Shown piece by piece: positions 1 through 8,606 of a DNA stretch of 64,000 bases. The notes beneath the pieces were generated by a model. It made no database searches. It saw only the letters and a list, made by a program, of their open reading frames with translations, and was not told the DNA's origin. How positions within the stretch are numbered: the first letter of the stretch is position 1; each line of letters starts with the position of its first letter. This DNA is from Aldehydirespirator sp963667505 (GTDB lineage Bacteria; Actinomycetota; Acidimicrobiia; Acidimicrobiales; Aldehydirespiratoraceae), in contig OY763490.2 in assembly GCA_963667505.2 (NCBI GenBank), forward strand, positions 2,728,001 through 2,792,000, written 5' to 3'. The position numbers and the translations under genes were made by a program.

Positions 1-117
1 GACGTGCCCCTGAACCTGGCCGCCGAGGTTCACATCCCCGCCGACAAGCTGTCGATCCGCTACCGGCGCGACCTGGTGGAGATGTTCGGGCTCGGCGCGC
101 CCGAGATGGTCGCCTAG
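1..117 (+). CDS. 3' end of an unidentified protein (partial)
   Basis: An open frame enters from the left edge and stops at TAG 115-117, giving the last 38 residues of a protein that ends in ...LGAPEMVA. Codon use is strongly GC-biased at third positions, as in the neighbouring genes. No motif allows a family call. About 195 bases without a convincing gene separate it from the next start, so it is probably the end of the upstream transcription unit. Confidence 0.5.
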   Translation, partial: DVPLNLAAEVHIPADKLSIRYRRDLVEMFGLGAPEMVA

Positions 118-312
118 AGGCCGAGCGGTAGGTGCGCGAATCCGGCCCATACGGGCGAGGCCGTGGCCCGAGCGGCCCGTGAGCGCAGCGAACAAGAGCG
201 GGAATGACACCGCCGCGACACGACAGGCCATCACCTACCCGCGCTCGCTCTTAGCGGCTTGCGCCCGGGCAGGGCCGGCGGCCACCGAATGCCCGCCCTG
301 AACGACCGTGCG

Positions 313-2067
313 ATGACGACTCCCGACCCTGCCGCCCTGCTCCATGCGGTCGCCAGCCGTGCCGACCTGGCGCCGCGCCATGTGGTCAAGGCCCGCCTGC
401 TCGGCCAGGACCTCGCGGTGTGGAGGGCCGACGACGGCTTCGTCAACGTCTGGGCCGACCGGTGCCTCCACCGGGGCGTCCGGCTCTCGGTGGGGATTAA
501 CGACGGTGCCGAGCTGGTCTGCCCCTACCACGGCTGGCGCTACTCCAACCGCAACGGGAACTGCTCCTACATGCCGGCCCATCCCGAGGAGGCGCCGCCG
601 CGCACGCTGTGCGTGCCCGTCTTCCGTAGCGAGGAGAAGTACGGGCTCATCTGGTCGGGCGGCTCGCCTGAGGCCGAACCGCCACAGGTCCCGCATCTTG
701 ACAGAGACGACACGCTGGTGTTGAGGGCCCTGCCCGTCGCCGCGCCGGCTGATTACGCGCTCGAGGGCCTCCACGACTATTCCTTCCAGCCGACGCCGTC
801 GGCCGGCGACGAGGCGTATCTCCGCTACGACTCCCCCAGCCCCTACACGGTGGCGGCCACCGCACGGACCGCCGGCGCCGAGACGACCGTCGTCCACTTC
901 GTGCAGCCTGTCGACGGAGGCCGCTGCGTGATCCGTCCAGTGCTGGGAGGGATTCCCGGGCCCGAGCAGCGCCTGACCGTCCTCCGCCACCATGCCCGCC
1001 GACTCGAGGATCTCCGGGCGCGGCTGGAGAACTCGGCCAGCACTCGCGTCGCGGTTCGAGGACCGGCCGCGCCGCTCAAGCCGCTGCCAAGGCCCACCGC
1101 AGCCTCGGCGCCGGGCCGAGCCCCGACAACGAAGGTCTCTGTCGTTCGCAAGTGGCTGACCGCCGAGGGAATCGCGGCATTCGAGCTCGCCCCGGTGTCC
1201 GGACAGCTCCCGAGCTTCCAGCCCGGCGCCCATGTGGACGTACACCTTCCCAACGGCCTGGTGCGTCAGTACTCGCTCACGAACGGCCCCGGGCTGACCA
1301 GCGTCTACCGCCTCGGAGTGAAGCTCGAGCCCGACTCCCGGGGCGGATCGCGCTACATGCACGAATCCGTCCAACAGGGCGACGCCCTTCAGCTCTCCGA
1401 ACCGCACAACAACTTCCCGCTGCGGAGGGACGCGGCGCGAACCGTGCTGGTCGCGGGCGGCATCGGGGTGACGCCGCTGCTGGCGATGGCCCAGACGCTG
1501 GAGCGCCAAGGGCTGGGCTGGGAACTCCACTACTTCGCGCAGAGCGACGACCACATCGCCTTCCCGGAGGTGCTCGAATCGCTCTCGGCGGGCCTGGTCA
1601 AGCACCTGGGACTGTCACCGGAGCAGACCGCCGACGAGCTCGGGAAGATCACCGGCGCCTACGAGGCCACGAACCACCTCTACGTGTGCGGCCCAGGCCC
1701 CATGATCGAGGCCGCCCGGGCGATCGCGGCCGACGCGGGATGGCCCGAGGACGCGGTCCATTTCGAGTACTTCAAGAACGAGTCCGACCGGCGCGACGCC
1801 TCCTCCTTCGAGGTGCATCTGGCTCAGAGGGGCCAGACGCTGGTGGTCGGCGAGGGGATGTCGCTGCTCGAGAGCCTCCGCGACGCGGGAGTGGACATGC
1901 CGTCGTCGTGCGAGCAGGGCGTCTGCGGAACCTGCATGGCCACCGTCCTCGAGGGCGAGCTCGACCATCAGGACGTGTTCTTCAACGACTCGGAGAGGGC
2001 CGCCGGGAACCGGGTGCTCACCTGCGTGTCGCGGGCCAAGAGCCGCAGAATCGTGCTGGATCTGTAG
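313..2067 (+). CDS. NdmD-like Rieske/flavin/ferredoxin reductase fusion, set 1
   Basis: 584-aa electron-transfer protein. An N-terminal Rieske domain (C51-x-H53 ... C70-x2-H73) is followed by a linker domain, an FNR-type flavin domain (RQYSLTNGP), an NAD-binding domain (GGIGVTPLL, YVCGPGPM) and a C-terminal plant-type 2Fe-2S ferredoxin (C533, C538, C541, C571). There is no oxygenase domain. An extra Rieske cluster at the N-terminus of a class IA-type reductase is the hallmark of NdmD, which feeds electrons to methylxanthine N-demethylases. ATG 313 is chosen because the cysteine and histidine numbering then matches the paralogue at 22528 exactly; ATG 259 and 289 are in-frame alternatives. The GST-like gene follows after 6 bases, so the two are probably one transcript. 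Substrate is inferred from architecture and neighbours only. Confidence 0.88.
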   Translation: MTTPDPAALLHAVASRADLAPRHVVKARLLGQDLAVWRADDGFVNVWADRCLHRGVRLSVGINDGAELVCPYHGWRYSNRNGNCSYMPAHPEEAPPRTLCVPVFRSEEKYGLIWSGGSPEAEPPQVPHLDRDDTLVLRALPVAAPADYALEGLHDYSFQPTPSAGDEAYLRYDSPSPYTVAATARTAGAETTVVHFVQPVDGGRCVIRPVLGGIPGPEQRLTVLRHHARRLEDLRARLENSASTRVAVRGPAAPLKPLPRPTAASAPGRAPTTKVSVVRKWLTAEGIAAFELAPVSGQLPSFQPGAHVDVHLPNGLVRQYSLTNGPGLTSVYRLGVKLEPDSRGGSRYMHESVQQGDALQLSEPHNNFPLRRDAARTVLVAGGIGVTPLLAMAQTLERQGLGWELHYFAQSDDHIAFPEVLESLSAGLVKHLGLSPEQTADELGKITGAYEATNHLYVCGPGPMIEAARAIAADAGWPEDAVHFEYFKNESDRRDASSFEVHLAQRGQTLVVGEGMSLLESLRDAGVDMPSSCEQGVCGTCMATVLEGELDHQDVFFNDSERAAGNRVLTCVSRAKSRRIVLDL

Positions 2068-2073
2068 GCCGCC

Positions 2074-2718
2074 GTGATCAAGCTCTACGACTACCTGCTG
2101 TCGGTCAACTGCTACAAGCAGCGGCTGCTGCTGAGCATGCTGGACGTTCCCTACGAGACGGTGGATGTGGACTTCTATCCCGGATGGGAGCACAAGGGCG
2201 CCGACTTCAAGAAGATCAACCCGCTCGGGCACATCCCGGTCATCGACGACGACGGCTTCGTGCTGTGGGACGCGCACGCCATCCTGATCTACCTGGCATC
2301 CAAATACGACCCGGCCGGGACCTGGTACCCGACCAGCGATCCTCGGCGCCTCGGCGAGGTGGCCTCCTGGCTGCTGTTCGCGGAGGGAACCACCAACACC
2401 GCCTCGGCGGCCCGCCTGCACGTCAACCTCGGCTACGACTTCGACCTGGAGGCCTGCCAGGCCGGAGCGCACCGGCTGTTCCGGGTGCTCGACGAGCACC
2501 TGTGGTTCCGCGAGCAGGAGGGACAGGATTGGGTGGCGTCGGGCGACTCGCCCACCGTGGCCGACATCGCCCTGTTCCCCGACGTCGTCCTGTCCGAGGA
2601 GGGCGGGATATCGCGCCTGGACTACCCGGCGCTGCGGCGATGGACCGAGCGCGTCCAGCGCCTCCCCGGCTTCATCGACATGCCCGGCATGTTCCCCGTC
2701 GCGAGAGCCCCGACATGA
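2074..2718 (+). CDS. NdmE-like glutathione S-transferase family protein, set 1
   Basis: 214-aa protein with GST fold: a thioredoxin-like N-terminal half (KLYDYLLSVNCYKQRLLLSML, then INPLGHIPVIDDDG with the cis-Pro motif) and an all-helical C-terminal half. It starts with GTG 6 bases after the reductase and its stop overlaps the start of the oxygenase gene (ATGA at 2715). In the known NdmCDE complex a GST homologue (NdmE) is required for N7-demethylation and is thought to be structural. The same neighbour combination here argues for that role rather than detoxification. 'NCYK' occupies the place where catalytic GSTs carry Ser/Cys/Tyr, so catalysis cannot be excluded. A close paralogue lies at 24513. 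Confidence 0.85.
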   Translation: MIKLYDYLLSVNCYKQRLLLSMLDVPYETVDVDFYPGWEHKGADFKKINPLGHIPVIDDDGFVLWDAHAILIYLASKYDPAGTWYPTSDPRRLGEVASWLLFAEGTTNTASAARLHVNLGYDFDLEACQAGAHRLFRVLDEHLWFREQEGQDWVASGDSPTVADIALFPDVVLSEEGGISRLDYPALRRWTERVQRLPGFIDMPGMFPVARAPT

Positions 2719-3656
2719 CCGGCAGCAACCACCGCAGGCCGGGACTCGACGCCCGACTCGGCGCCGGCCCCGCCGACCCGGTGGCGGTCGACCAGTGGTA
2801 CGCCATCACCGCGCTCGAAGAGATCCCGGTGGGACGAGCCGCGCGGACCGAGCTCCTCGGCGTGCCGATGTCCTACTGCCTCGACCACGACGGAACGCCG
2901 CTGGCGTGGCTGACCCAGGACTCGCTGCCGTCGGGCGCGCCGGTGGACGCAGGAACTCTGGAGGCGCCGCTGCCCACACTGGCCGACTACGGCTACTTGT
3001 GGACCACGGTGGGGCAGCCCGGAGGCGGGCTGTTCGACATCCCCGAGACCGCCGAGCCCGACCGTCGCATCCTCAATGCGGGCACGTTCGGCATCTTCAC
3101 GTCGGGGCCGCGGGCCGTCGAGAACTTCCTCGACATGGGCCATCTGCCGTTCGTGCACCCGGGGGTGCTGGGCCAGCTGCCCTTCACCGAGATCGTCGAC
3201 TATCAGGTCGAGCATCGGGGCTCAGAGATCTACGCGCTCAACTGCCTGATCTTCCAGCCCAAGGCGACCGCGACGGCCACGTCGGGGCAGTTGGTGAACT
3301 ACACCTTCCGGGTGCCCCACCCGCTGTGCGCCCTGCTCTACAAGTGGACGCCCGAGGACGACACCCGCCTCGATGTCATAGGCCTGTTCGTGCATCCCGT
3401 CCGTGACGACCGCATCCGGGCGCACCTGTTCAACTGCCTGCTCGACACGACCAACACCGACGGGCAGCTGCGTCGCTTCCAGCAGGGCGTGCTGGCCCAA
3501 GACAAGCCGATCCTCGAGAACCAGGTCCCGCGGCAGCTCCCGCTGGACCCGGATGCGGAAGCTCCGACCAGGGCCGACAAGACCAGCAGCGCCTACCGGC
3601 GCTGGCTCGGCGAACTGGGCACGACCTACGGCGTGATACCCAGCTCCAGCGCCTAG
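2715..3656 (+). CDS. NdmC-like Rieske-less non-heme iron oxygenase, set 1
   Basis: 313-aa protein with the catalytic domain of Rieske oxygenases: the mononuclear-iron motif D140-x2-H143-x4-H148 (NFLDMGHLPFVH) and a C-terminal AQDKPILENQ segment whose D263 is the likely third ligand. The N-terminal 110 residues keep the outer strands of a Rieske fold (WYAITALEEIPVG..., YGYLWTTVG), but the cluster-binding loops are gone: no CxH or CxxH and only one Cys (C55). Electrons must therefore come from the Rieske domain of the partner at 313-2067, as in NdmC/NdmD. It is coupled to the GST gene by ATGA. Its 3' end overlaps the convergent regulator gene by 4 bases. The N7-methylpurine substrate is inferred. 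Confidence 0.87.
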   Translation: MTGSNHRRPGLDARLGAGPADPVAVDQWYAITALEEIPVGRAARTELLGVPMSYCLDHDGTPLAWLTQDSLPSGAPVDAGTLEAPLPTLADYGYLWTTVGQPGGGLFDIPETAEPDRRILNAGTFGIFTSGPRAVENFLDMGHLPFVHPGVLGQLPFTEIVDYQVEHRGSEIYALNCLIFQPKATATATSGQLVNYTFRVPHPLCALLYKWTPEDDTRLDVIGLFVHPVRDDRIRAHLFNCLLDTTNTDGQLRRFQQGVLAQDKPILENQVPRQLPLDPDAEAPTRADKTSSAYRRWLGELGTTYGVIPSSSA

Positions 3657-4225
3657 GAGTCGGCCACGACGAGGATGATCCGCGCCCCGTGGCCGGAATG
3701 CCAGCGGTGGGGGACTCGGCTCTTGTAGAAGATGGCGTCTCCCACCTCCAGAGTGATCTCGGGCTGGCCCTCGAACTCGACGCGAAGCGTCCCCTCAAGA
3801 ACGTAGAGCGCGTGCTCGGCATCGGAGGAGAACCAGTCCTCGATGTAGTCCTCGGGGGAGATCTCGTAGTCGTAGAGCTCCGAGATCTTCCTGCCGCTGC
3901 GGAGTATGGCCCGCGCGATGGCTGACCGCTGGTCCTCGGACACAGGGATCTGCCGAGTCTCCGACGATCTCACGACCTCGATCTCGGCCGGCTCGGCCGG
4001 GGGCAGCAGGTCGCTGGGCTGCACGCCGAGGGCATTCGCGATCCGGTAGAGGGTCGCGATGGCCAGGGAACACTGGCCGGACTCAAGTTGGCTCAGGAAG
4101 GGCTGGCTCACGCCGGCGGCCGCGGCGAGCTTGACGCCGGACAAACCAGCCTCGACTCTGAACTGGCGGACCTTGGCGCCTATCTCCGCGCCAAGGCCCC
4201 TCCCCGCGTCGTCTGTGACACCCAT
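3653..4225 (-). CDS. HTH_XRE-cupin transcriptional regulator, set 1
   Basis: 190-aa regulator. Residues about 10-70 form a Cro/CI-type helix-turn-helix (KLAAAAGVSQPFLSQLESG); residues about 110-188 form a small cupin domain (LEGTLRVEFEG...LEVGDAIFYKSRVPHRWHSG) that in this family binds a small effector. It is convergent with the set 1 oxygenase gene (4-base overlap) and lies 12 bases downstream of a small gene transcribed the same way. It very likely controls the divergent promoter region around 4500-4660. A paralogue with the same two domains (15348-15911) sits in set 2. Confidence 0.9.
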   Translation of the reverse strand: MGVTDDAGRGLGAEIGAKVRQFRVEAGLSGVKLAAAAGVSQPFLSQLESGQCSLAIATLYRIANALGVQPSDLLPPAEPAEIEVVRSSETRQIPVSEDQRSAIARAILRSGRKISELYDYEISPEDYIEDWFSSDAEHALYVLEGTLRVEFEGQPEITLEVGDAIFYKSRVPHRWHSGHGARIILVVADS

Positions 4226-4237
4226 ACGAACTCTCCC

Positions 4238-4480
4238 CTACCCGGCGGCTCGCCGTATCGGGAGGAACGGCAACTCGACGACGGTCCCCCCGACGGGATA
4301 CTCCTCGCCCATCACATCCCATCCTAGGGTTACGTCGGTGCCCGGGTCCGCGGCCGCGGGGTCGCCGGTGAATCCCTGCCGCCATACCCAGCGGCGCCGC
4401 TTGTTGAGCGGCGCGGTCCGGGTGTTGAACGGGGTCCCGCCGAATGCGTAGACCTCGCTCACGTCCTTGCCGTCTCTCAT
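4238..4480 (-). CDS. small conserved-looking hypothetical protein
   Basis: 80-aa protein (starts MRDGKDVSEVYAFGG, ends LPIRRAAG) 12 bases upstream of the HTH_XRE-cupin gene on the same strand, so probably the first gene of a two-gene unit divergent from the transporter. It has no signal peptide or membrane segment, and is rich in Trp, Arg and Gly. I do not recognise the family. Third-position GC bias and the tight spacing favour a real gene. Confidence 0.5.
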   Translation of the reverse strand: MRDGKDVSEVYAFGGTPFNTRTAPLNKRRRWVWRQGFTGDPAAADPGTDVTLGWDVMGEEYPVGGTVVELPFLPIRRAAG

Positions 4481-4523
4481 GCCTGCACCGTCCGCGGTCC
4501 CAGGAGCTGCGCCCGCTTCCTGG

Positions 4524-4559
4524 CTGAGACTTTACTTATAATGCTGAGACTCTGCTTAT
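4524..4559. promoter_or_regulatory. two 16-bp direct repeats, likely operator of the set 1 promoter region
   Basis: CTGAGACT-NNN-CTTAT occurs at 4524-4539 and 4544-4559, exactly 20 bases apart (about two helical turns). It lies between the divergent small-gene/regulator unit and the BMP lipoprotein gene. A TATAAT box is at 4537-4542. Read on the minus strand the units are ATAAG-N3-AGTCTCAG, which resembles half of the palindromes at 21112 and 26134. Probably bound by the HTH_XRE-cupin regulator. Confidence 0.55.
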
Positions 4560-4659
4560 GGTAGGTTGCCCCTAGTCGGTCGCAGACCGCTTCCGGATGG
4601 AGCTATCGAGACCGGCTGCCGATCAGACTGATCGATGAGCGTTCCACAGGGGGGCAGAC

Positions 4660-5907
4660 ATGAAGAGAAGGACCCGGACGTGGCTGGCGGTCACGTCGAC
4701 GATGTGCCTGGTGCTCGCAGCTTGCGGGGACGACGCCGAGGACGCACCCGCGGCGGCGCCCGAGGAGCCCGCGTCGGCGCCCGAGACCACCGCCGCGGCG
4801 GCGCCTGAGACCACCACCACTGCCGCGCCGGAGGCGCCCGCCGAGGTGACGACCACCGTGCCCGAGGCGCCCACCGAGGTTGCCGACACTCCGAGCGCGT
4901 CGGATGGCACTGGGATGCGGATTGCGGTGATCTATGACGGAACGCTCGACCAGGGCGGGTGGCAAGGCTCGATGGATGCGGGGACGCAGCTTCTCGAGGA
5001 TTCGATGCCTGGCGCCGAGGTCCTCAGGGTCGAGGCAATCGACCCTGGGCAGTCTGCTCAGCGAGCGATGACGGACCTTGCCGAGGACGGCTACCACTTG
5101 ATCATCGGCACCGCGACATACGACGCCGACATGGCCATCGTGTCCGCGGACTATCCCGAGACCGCGTTCCTGCATGCTTGCGACGCCACCGTCACCGCCA
5201 ACATGGGCCAGTACTGCCTGGCAGTGGAAGAGGCCCGGTACGTGGACGGCGCGCTGGCGGCCGCGTTGAGCGAGACCGGCAAGATCGGCTACGTGGCGGG
5301 ATTCGGGATCTCCTTCGTGCTCAAGCCGCTGAACCTGTTCGCGGCCGGCGCCCGCTCGGTGAACCCCGATGCCGAGGTGCATGTGGTGTTCACCAACAGC
5401 TGGTTCGATCCCAATCTCGAGCTTCAAGCGGCCAACGCCCTGATCGATCTCGGTGTCGACGTCCTCACCTATGACCTGTCGTCGTCCGCGGTGCCGGAGG
5501 TGGCCGCTCAGCGAGGCGCCGGGTTCATCGGATACGGGTACGACGACGCCCGCCTCCAGGCGCCCGACTCGTGGCTGGGAGGGTCGCTCTACAACTGGGG
5601 TGCGGCCTTCGTGACCACCGCGCAAGAGGTAGCCGCGGGCACTTGGGAGCCCGGATACATCTACGGTGGCTACGCCGACGGGCTCCTCGGCTACGCCGAG
5701 TTCGGGGCGTCGGTTCCCTCAGAGGCGCAGGACCTGGTGGACAGCTTGATCGCGGACATCGTCGCCGGTGACCTGGATGTGTTCGCCGGTCCGATCATGG
5801 ACCGCGACGGCAACGTCGTCGTACCCGAGGGCGAGGCCCTCGAGTTCTTCGATCGCGCCATCTGCTGCGAGTGGGTGATCGAAGGCGTCCACGGCGAGAT
5901 CGGCTAG
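4660..5907 (+). CDS. BMP/PnrA-family substrate-binding lipoprotein of ABC transporter 1
   Basis: 415-aa extracytoplasmic binding protein. Signal peptide with lipobox LAAC (Cys22), an Ala/Pro/Thr/Glu-rich tether to about residue 80, then the BMP domain (IAVIYDGTLDQGGWQGSMDAG..., ending with DRDGNVVVPEGEALEF). BMP/PnrA proteins bind purine nucleosides or bases for Nup-type ABC importers. It is the first gene of a unit with one ATPase and two permeases, in the standard order. A GGGGGG Shine-Dalgarno-like stretch precedes ATG 4660. Purine specificity is a family-level inference; the flanking demethylase and deaminase genes agree with it. A paralogue is at 19845-21080. Confidence 0.9.
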   Translation: MKRRTRTWLAVTSTMCLVLAACGDDAEDAPAAAPEEPASAPETTAAAAPETTTTAAPEAPAEVTTTVPEAPTEVADTPSASDGTGMRIAVIYDGTLDQGGWQGSMDAGTQLLEDSMPGAEVLRVEAIDPGQSAQRAMTDLAEDGYHLIIGTATYDADMAIVSADYPETAFLHACDATVTANMGQYCLAVEEARYVDGALAAALSETGKIGYVAGFGISFVLKPLNLFAAGARSVNPDAEVHVVFTNSWFDPNLELQAANALIDLGVDVLTYDLSSSAVPEVAAQRGAGFIGYGYDDARLQAPDSWLGGSLYNWGAAFVTTAQEVAAGTWEPGYIYGGYADGLLGYAEFGASVPSEAQDLVDSLIADIVAGDLDVFAGPIMDRDGNVVVPEGEALEFFDRAICCEWVIEGVHGEIG

Positions 5908-5913
5908 GCGGTC

Positions 5914-5944
5914 GATCCCCCGCGATCCCGCACCGCGGGGGATC
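5914..5944 (+). terminator. 11-bp perfect hairpin after the binding-protein gene
   Basis: Arms 5914-5924 and 5934-5944 are perfectly complementary (GATCCCCCGCG / CGCGGGGGATC) with a 9-base loop. It sits in the 45-base gap between the lipoprotein and ATPase genes and has no T-tract. It probably stabilises the 3' end of the binding-protein message or causes partial termination, keeping the binding protein in excess over the permease. Confidence 0.6.
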
Positions 5945-5952
5945 AACAGGTC

Positions 5953-7476
5953 ATGCCGCAGGACACGGAGTTGGCGGTCCGCACGATCGGCATCTCCAAG
6001 GAGTTCTTCGGCCAGTCCGTGCTCGAGGACGTAGATTTCGACCTTCGTTGGGGCGAGATCCACGCCCTGCTGGGCGAGAACGGGGCTGGAAAATCGACGC
6101 TGTGCTCGATCCTGGCCGGCTTGTACCACCCCACCCGGGGCGAGATGACGCTGGCCGGAGCCCCCTACAGTCCCCACTCCCCGCACGCGGCGCTGGAGGC
6201 CGGCGTCGGGATGGTGTACCAGCACTTCCGGCTGGTGGAGCAGATGACCGTCGCCGAGAACATCCTGCTCGGCAATCCCGACGTGCCGGTCAGGACGACC
6301 GCGAGCGGGCTGGCCGACCGCGCCCGGGAGGTCATGGACAGGCACGGCCTGTGGATCGAGCCGACCAAGTACGTCGGTGACCTCGCCGTCGGCGAGAAGC
6401 AGCAGGCCGAGATCATCCGTCTCCTCAACCGCGGCGTGAAGGTTCTCATCCTCGACGAGCCGACGGCCGTGCTGACCCCCCGCGAGACTGAAGCCCTGTT
6501 CGCGGCACTCAGGAACCTCGCCGACCAGGGCCAGGGGGTGATCCTCGTGACCCACAAGCTGCGCGAGGTCCAACAGTCCGCCGACAACGTGACGGTCCTG
6601 CGATCCGGGAAGAAAGTCGCTCACCAACGCGTCGAGGACACCACCACCCACGACCTGGCCAGACTCATGATCGGCGACGACCTCGCACCGGGATCCGGGT
6701 CCGTCGACGCATCTCACACCACCGGAGACAAGCTCCTGGAGTTGCACTCGGTATCGGTCGTCAGCGACGCTGCGACGCGCCCCGAACTCGACGGCGTGAA
6801 TCTCACGGTGAGGGCAGGCCAGATCGTGGGGGTGGCCGGCGTGTCCGGGAACGGCCAGCGCGAGCTGGCAGAGGTCATCACCGGGCTCCGCACCACAACG
6901 TCGGGCACGATCAGGCTCGGGGGCGAGGACATCTCATCGCAGACGATCGGCGGCAGGATCAAGAAGGGGGTGGGATTCGTTCCCGAGGACCGCTTGACGA
7001 GGGGCCTCGTTCTCGGACTGGACATCGAAGACAACGTGCTGCTGAGGAGCCAGCGAGACCGGGGGTTCAATATCGGGCCGTTCCTGCGGCTGTCGGCGAT
7101 CAACCAATGGGCTCGACGTCTGATCGATCGGTTCGATATCCGCGGCGTGCGCAAGGGCCTGCCGATCAGCGTGCTGTCGGGAGGCAACCTGCAGCGGCTG
7201 ATCCTCGCTCGCGAGCTGTCGCGGCAGCCCGCCCTACTGGTCGCGTCGGAGCCGACCCGCGGCCTTGACGTCGGGGCGGCCGAAGCGGTCCGGACCATCC
7301 TCAAGGCCGAACGCGGCCGGGGCGTCGGCATCCTCCTCTTCTCGGGGGATCTCGAGGAGGTGCTCGGAATCTCCGACGAGGTGGTCGTGATGTACGAGGG
7401 TCGGGTCGTGGCGTCACGACCGGCATCCGAAGTCGATGTGGCTCAAGTCGGGCGCTGGATGGCGGGCTTGACATGA
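5953..7476 (+). CDS. Nup/RbsA-type tandem ATPase of ABC transporter 1
   Basis: 507-aa cytoplasmic ATPase with two ABC domains. The first has Walker A GENGAGKST (about residue 40), the signature-like LAVGEKQQAEI and Walker B VLILDEPTAVL. The second has the degenerate P-loop GVSGNGQRE and LSGGNLQRLILARELS, as usual in the RbsA/MglA/NupO class. It energises uptake of the BMP ligand together with the two following permeases; its stop overlaps the first permease start by 4 bases (ATGA at 7473). Confidence 0.92.
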   Translation: MPQDTELAVRTIGISKEFFGQSVLEDVDFDLRWGEIHALLGENGAGKSTLCSILAGLYHPTRGEMTLAGAPYSPHSPHAALEAGVGMVYQHFRLVEQMTVAENILLGNPDVPVRTTASGLADRAREVMDRHGLWIEPTKYVGDLAVGEKQQAEIIRLLNRGVKVLILDEPTAVLTPRETEALFAALRNLADQGQGVILVTHKLREVQQSADNVTVLRSGKKVAHQRVEDTTTHDLARLMIGDDLAPGSGSVDASHTTGDKLLELHSVSVVSDAATRPELDGVNLTVRAGQIVGVAGVSGNGQRELAEVITGLRTTTSGTIRLGGEDISSQTIGGRIKKGVGFVPEDRLTRGLVLGLDIEDNVLLRSQRDRGFNIGPFLRLSAINQWARRLIDRFDIRGVRKGLPISVLSGGNLQRLILARELSRQPALLVASEPTRGLDVGAAEAVRTILKAERGRGVGILLFSGDLEEVLGISDEVVVMYEGRVVASRPASEVDVAQVGRWMAGLT

Positions 7477-8606
7477 CCGCGCCCACCCTCGACCGTGCCG
7501 CCGCACGGAGTGGCCGCTGGCACATTCCCATCACGGTCGAGCAGCGGGCCGCGTCACGCTTCCTCCAGCAGCTGGGCATCAACCTGGTCGCTCTGGTCTT
7601 GGCGTTCGGACTCGGAGCGATCCTTCTGCTGATGGCGGGCGACAATCCCTTCGACGTCTACCGCGAGATGTTCGACCGGGCATTCGGCTCGTCCCGGGCC
7701 CTCCGTGAGACGCTGCGGTCGACCACGCCGCTGATCCTCACCGGGCTGGCGGTGACCGTCTGCTTCCGCATGGGCCTGTGGTCGATCGGTGCGGAGGGCC
7801 AGCTCATCGCGGGCTCGGTGGCCGGTGCGGCCGCGGCGCTGGTGCTCGGTCCCTCGCTTCCCGCTCCGCTGGCAGTGGCCGCGGTCGTCGTCGCGGCCGC
7901 CCTCGGCGGAGCGGCCTGGGCCGCGCTCGCGGCCGTGCCGCGGGCCCTGTTCGGAACCGACGAGGTGGTCACCACCCTGATGCTCAACTTCGTCGCGCTG
8001 GGGATCATGAACTATCTGATCTTCGGCAGCGTCAGCTATTGGCGGGATCGCACCAACCTGGGATTCCCAGCCGGGAAGGTCATCCCGGAGTCGACCCAGC
8101 TGGATCCCTATTTCGGAGTGTTCGATGCGGGCCTGGTCCTCTCGCTGGCGCTGGCGCTGATCGTCGCCCTCGCGCTCCGCAGGACGGTGTGGGGCTACCA
8201 GCTGCGGGTGGCCGGAGACTCCCGGGCTGCGGCCAGCTACGCGGGGATCAGCGCGACCCGCCAGATCATCTCGGTCTTCGCAGTGTCGGGAGCCCTCTCC
8301 GGGATCGCCGGTGGAACGTACGTGATGAGCATCACCTTCGCGCTCGAACCCCGGGCCATAGCGGTCAATCTGGGATTCGTCGGCATCGTCGTCGCCGCGG
8401 TCGCCTTGCTGAAGCCTCTGCTGGTGGTGCCGATCGCGTTCGGTATGGGGGCGTTGCTCAGCATCGCCCCGTCGTTGAGCATCTTCGGCGTCTCGCCCGC
8501 GGTGGTGATCGTGATACAGGGCATCATCCTGCTTAGTGTCGCCGGAGCCCAGTTCTTCATCCGGTACCGGGTCCGGATCACCCGGGTCGAGGTTGGCAAC
8601 CGATGA
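7473..8606 (+). CDS. Nup-type ABC permease subunit A (transporter 1)
   Basis: 377-aa integral membrane protein of the BPD_transp_2 family, with about ten hydrophobic segments. It carries the family stretch GLAVTVCFRMGLWSIGAEGQL and the FGTDEVVTTLMLNFVALGIMNY region that contacts the ATPase. It forms the channel with the permease encoded next. Overlaps of 4 bases with both neighbours show a tightly coupled operon. Confidence 0.92.
   Translation: MTAPTLDRAAARSGRWHIPITVEQRAASRFLQQLGINLVALVLAFGLGAILLLMAGDNPFDVYREMFDRAFGSSRALRETLRSTTPLILTGLAVTVCFRMGLWSIGAEGQLIAGSVAGAAAALVLGPSLPAPLAVAAVVVAAALGGAAWAALAAVPRALFGTDEVVTTLMLNFVALGIMNYLIFGSVSYWRDRTNLGFPAGKVIPESTQLDPYFGVFDAGLVLSLALALIVALALRRTVWGYQLRVAGDSRAAASYAGISATRQIISVFAVSGALSGIAGGTYVMSITFALEPRAIAVNLGFVGIVVAAVALLKPLLVVPIAFGMGALLSIAPSLSIFGVSPAVVIVIQGIILLSVAGAQFFIRYRVRITRVEVGNR

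Noticed and set aside
2074..2718. GST-like protein as an ordinary detoxifying transferase
   Set aside because: Its position between reductase and oxygenase genes in one set, next to both in the other, and its known counterpart NdmE point to a complex subunit; catalysis is not excluded but not the best call.
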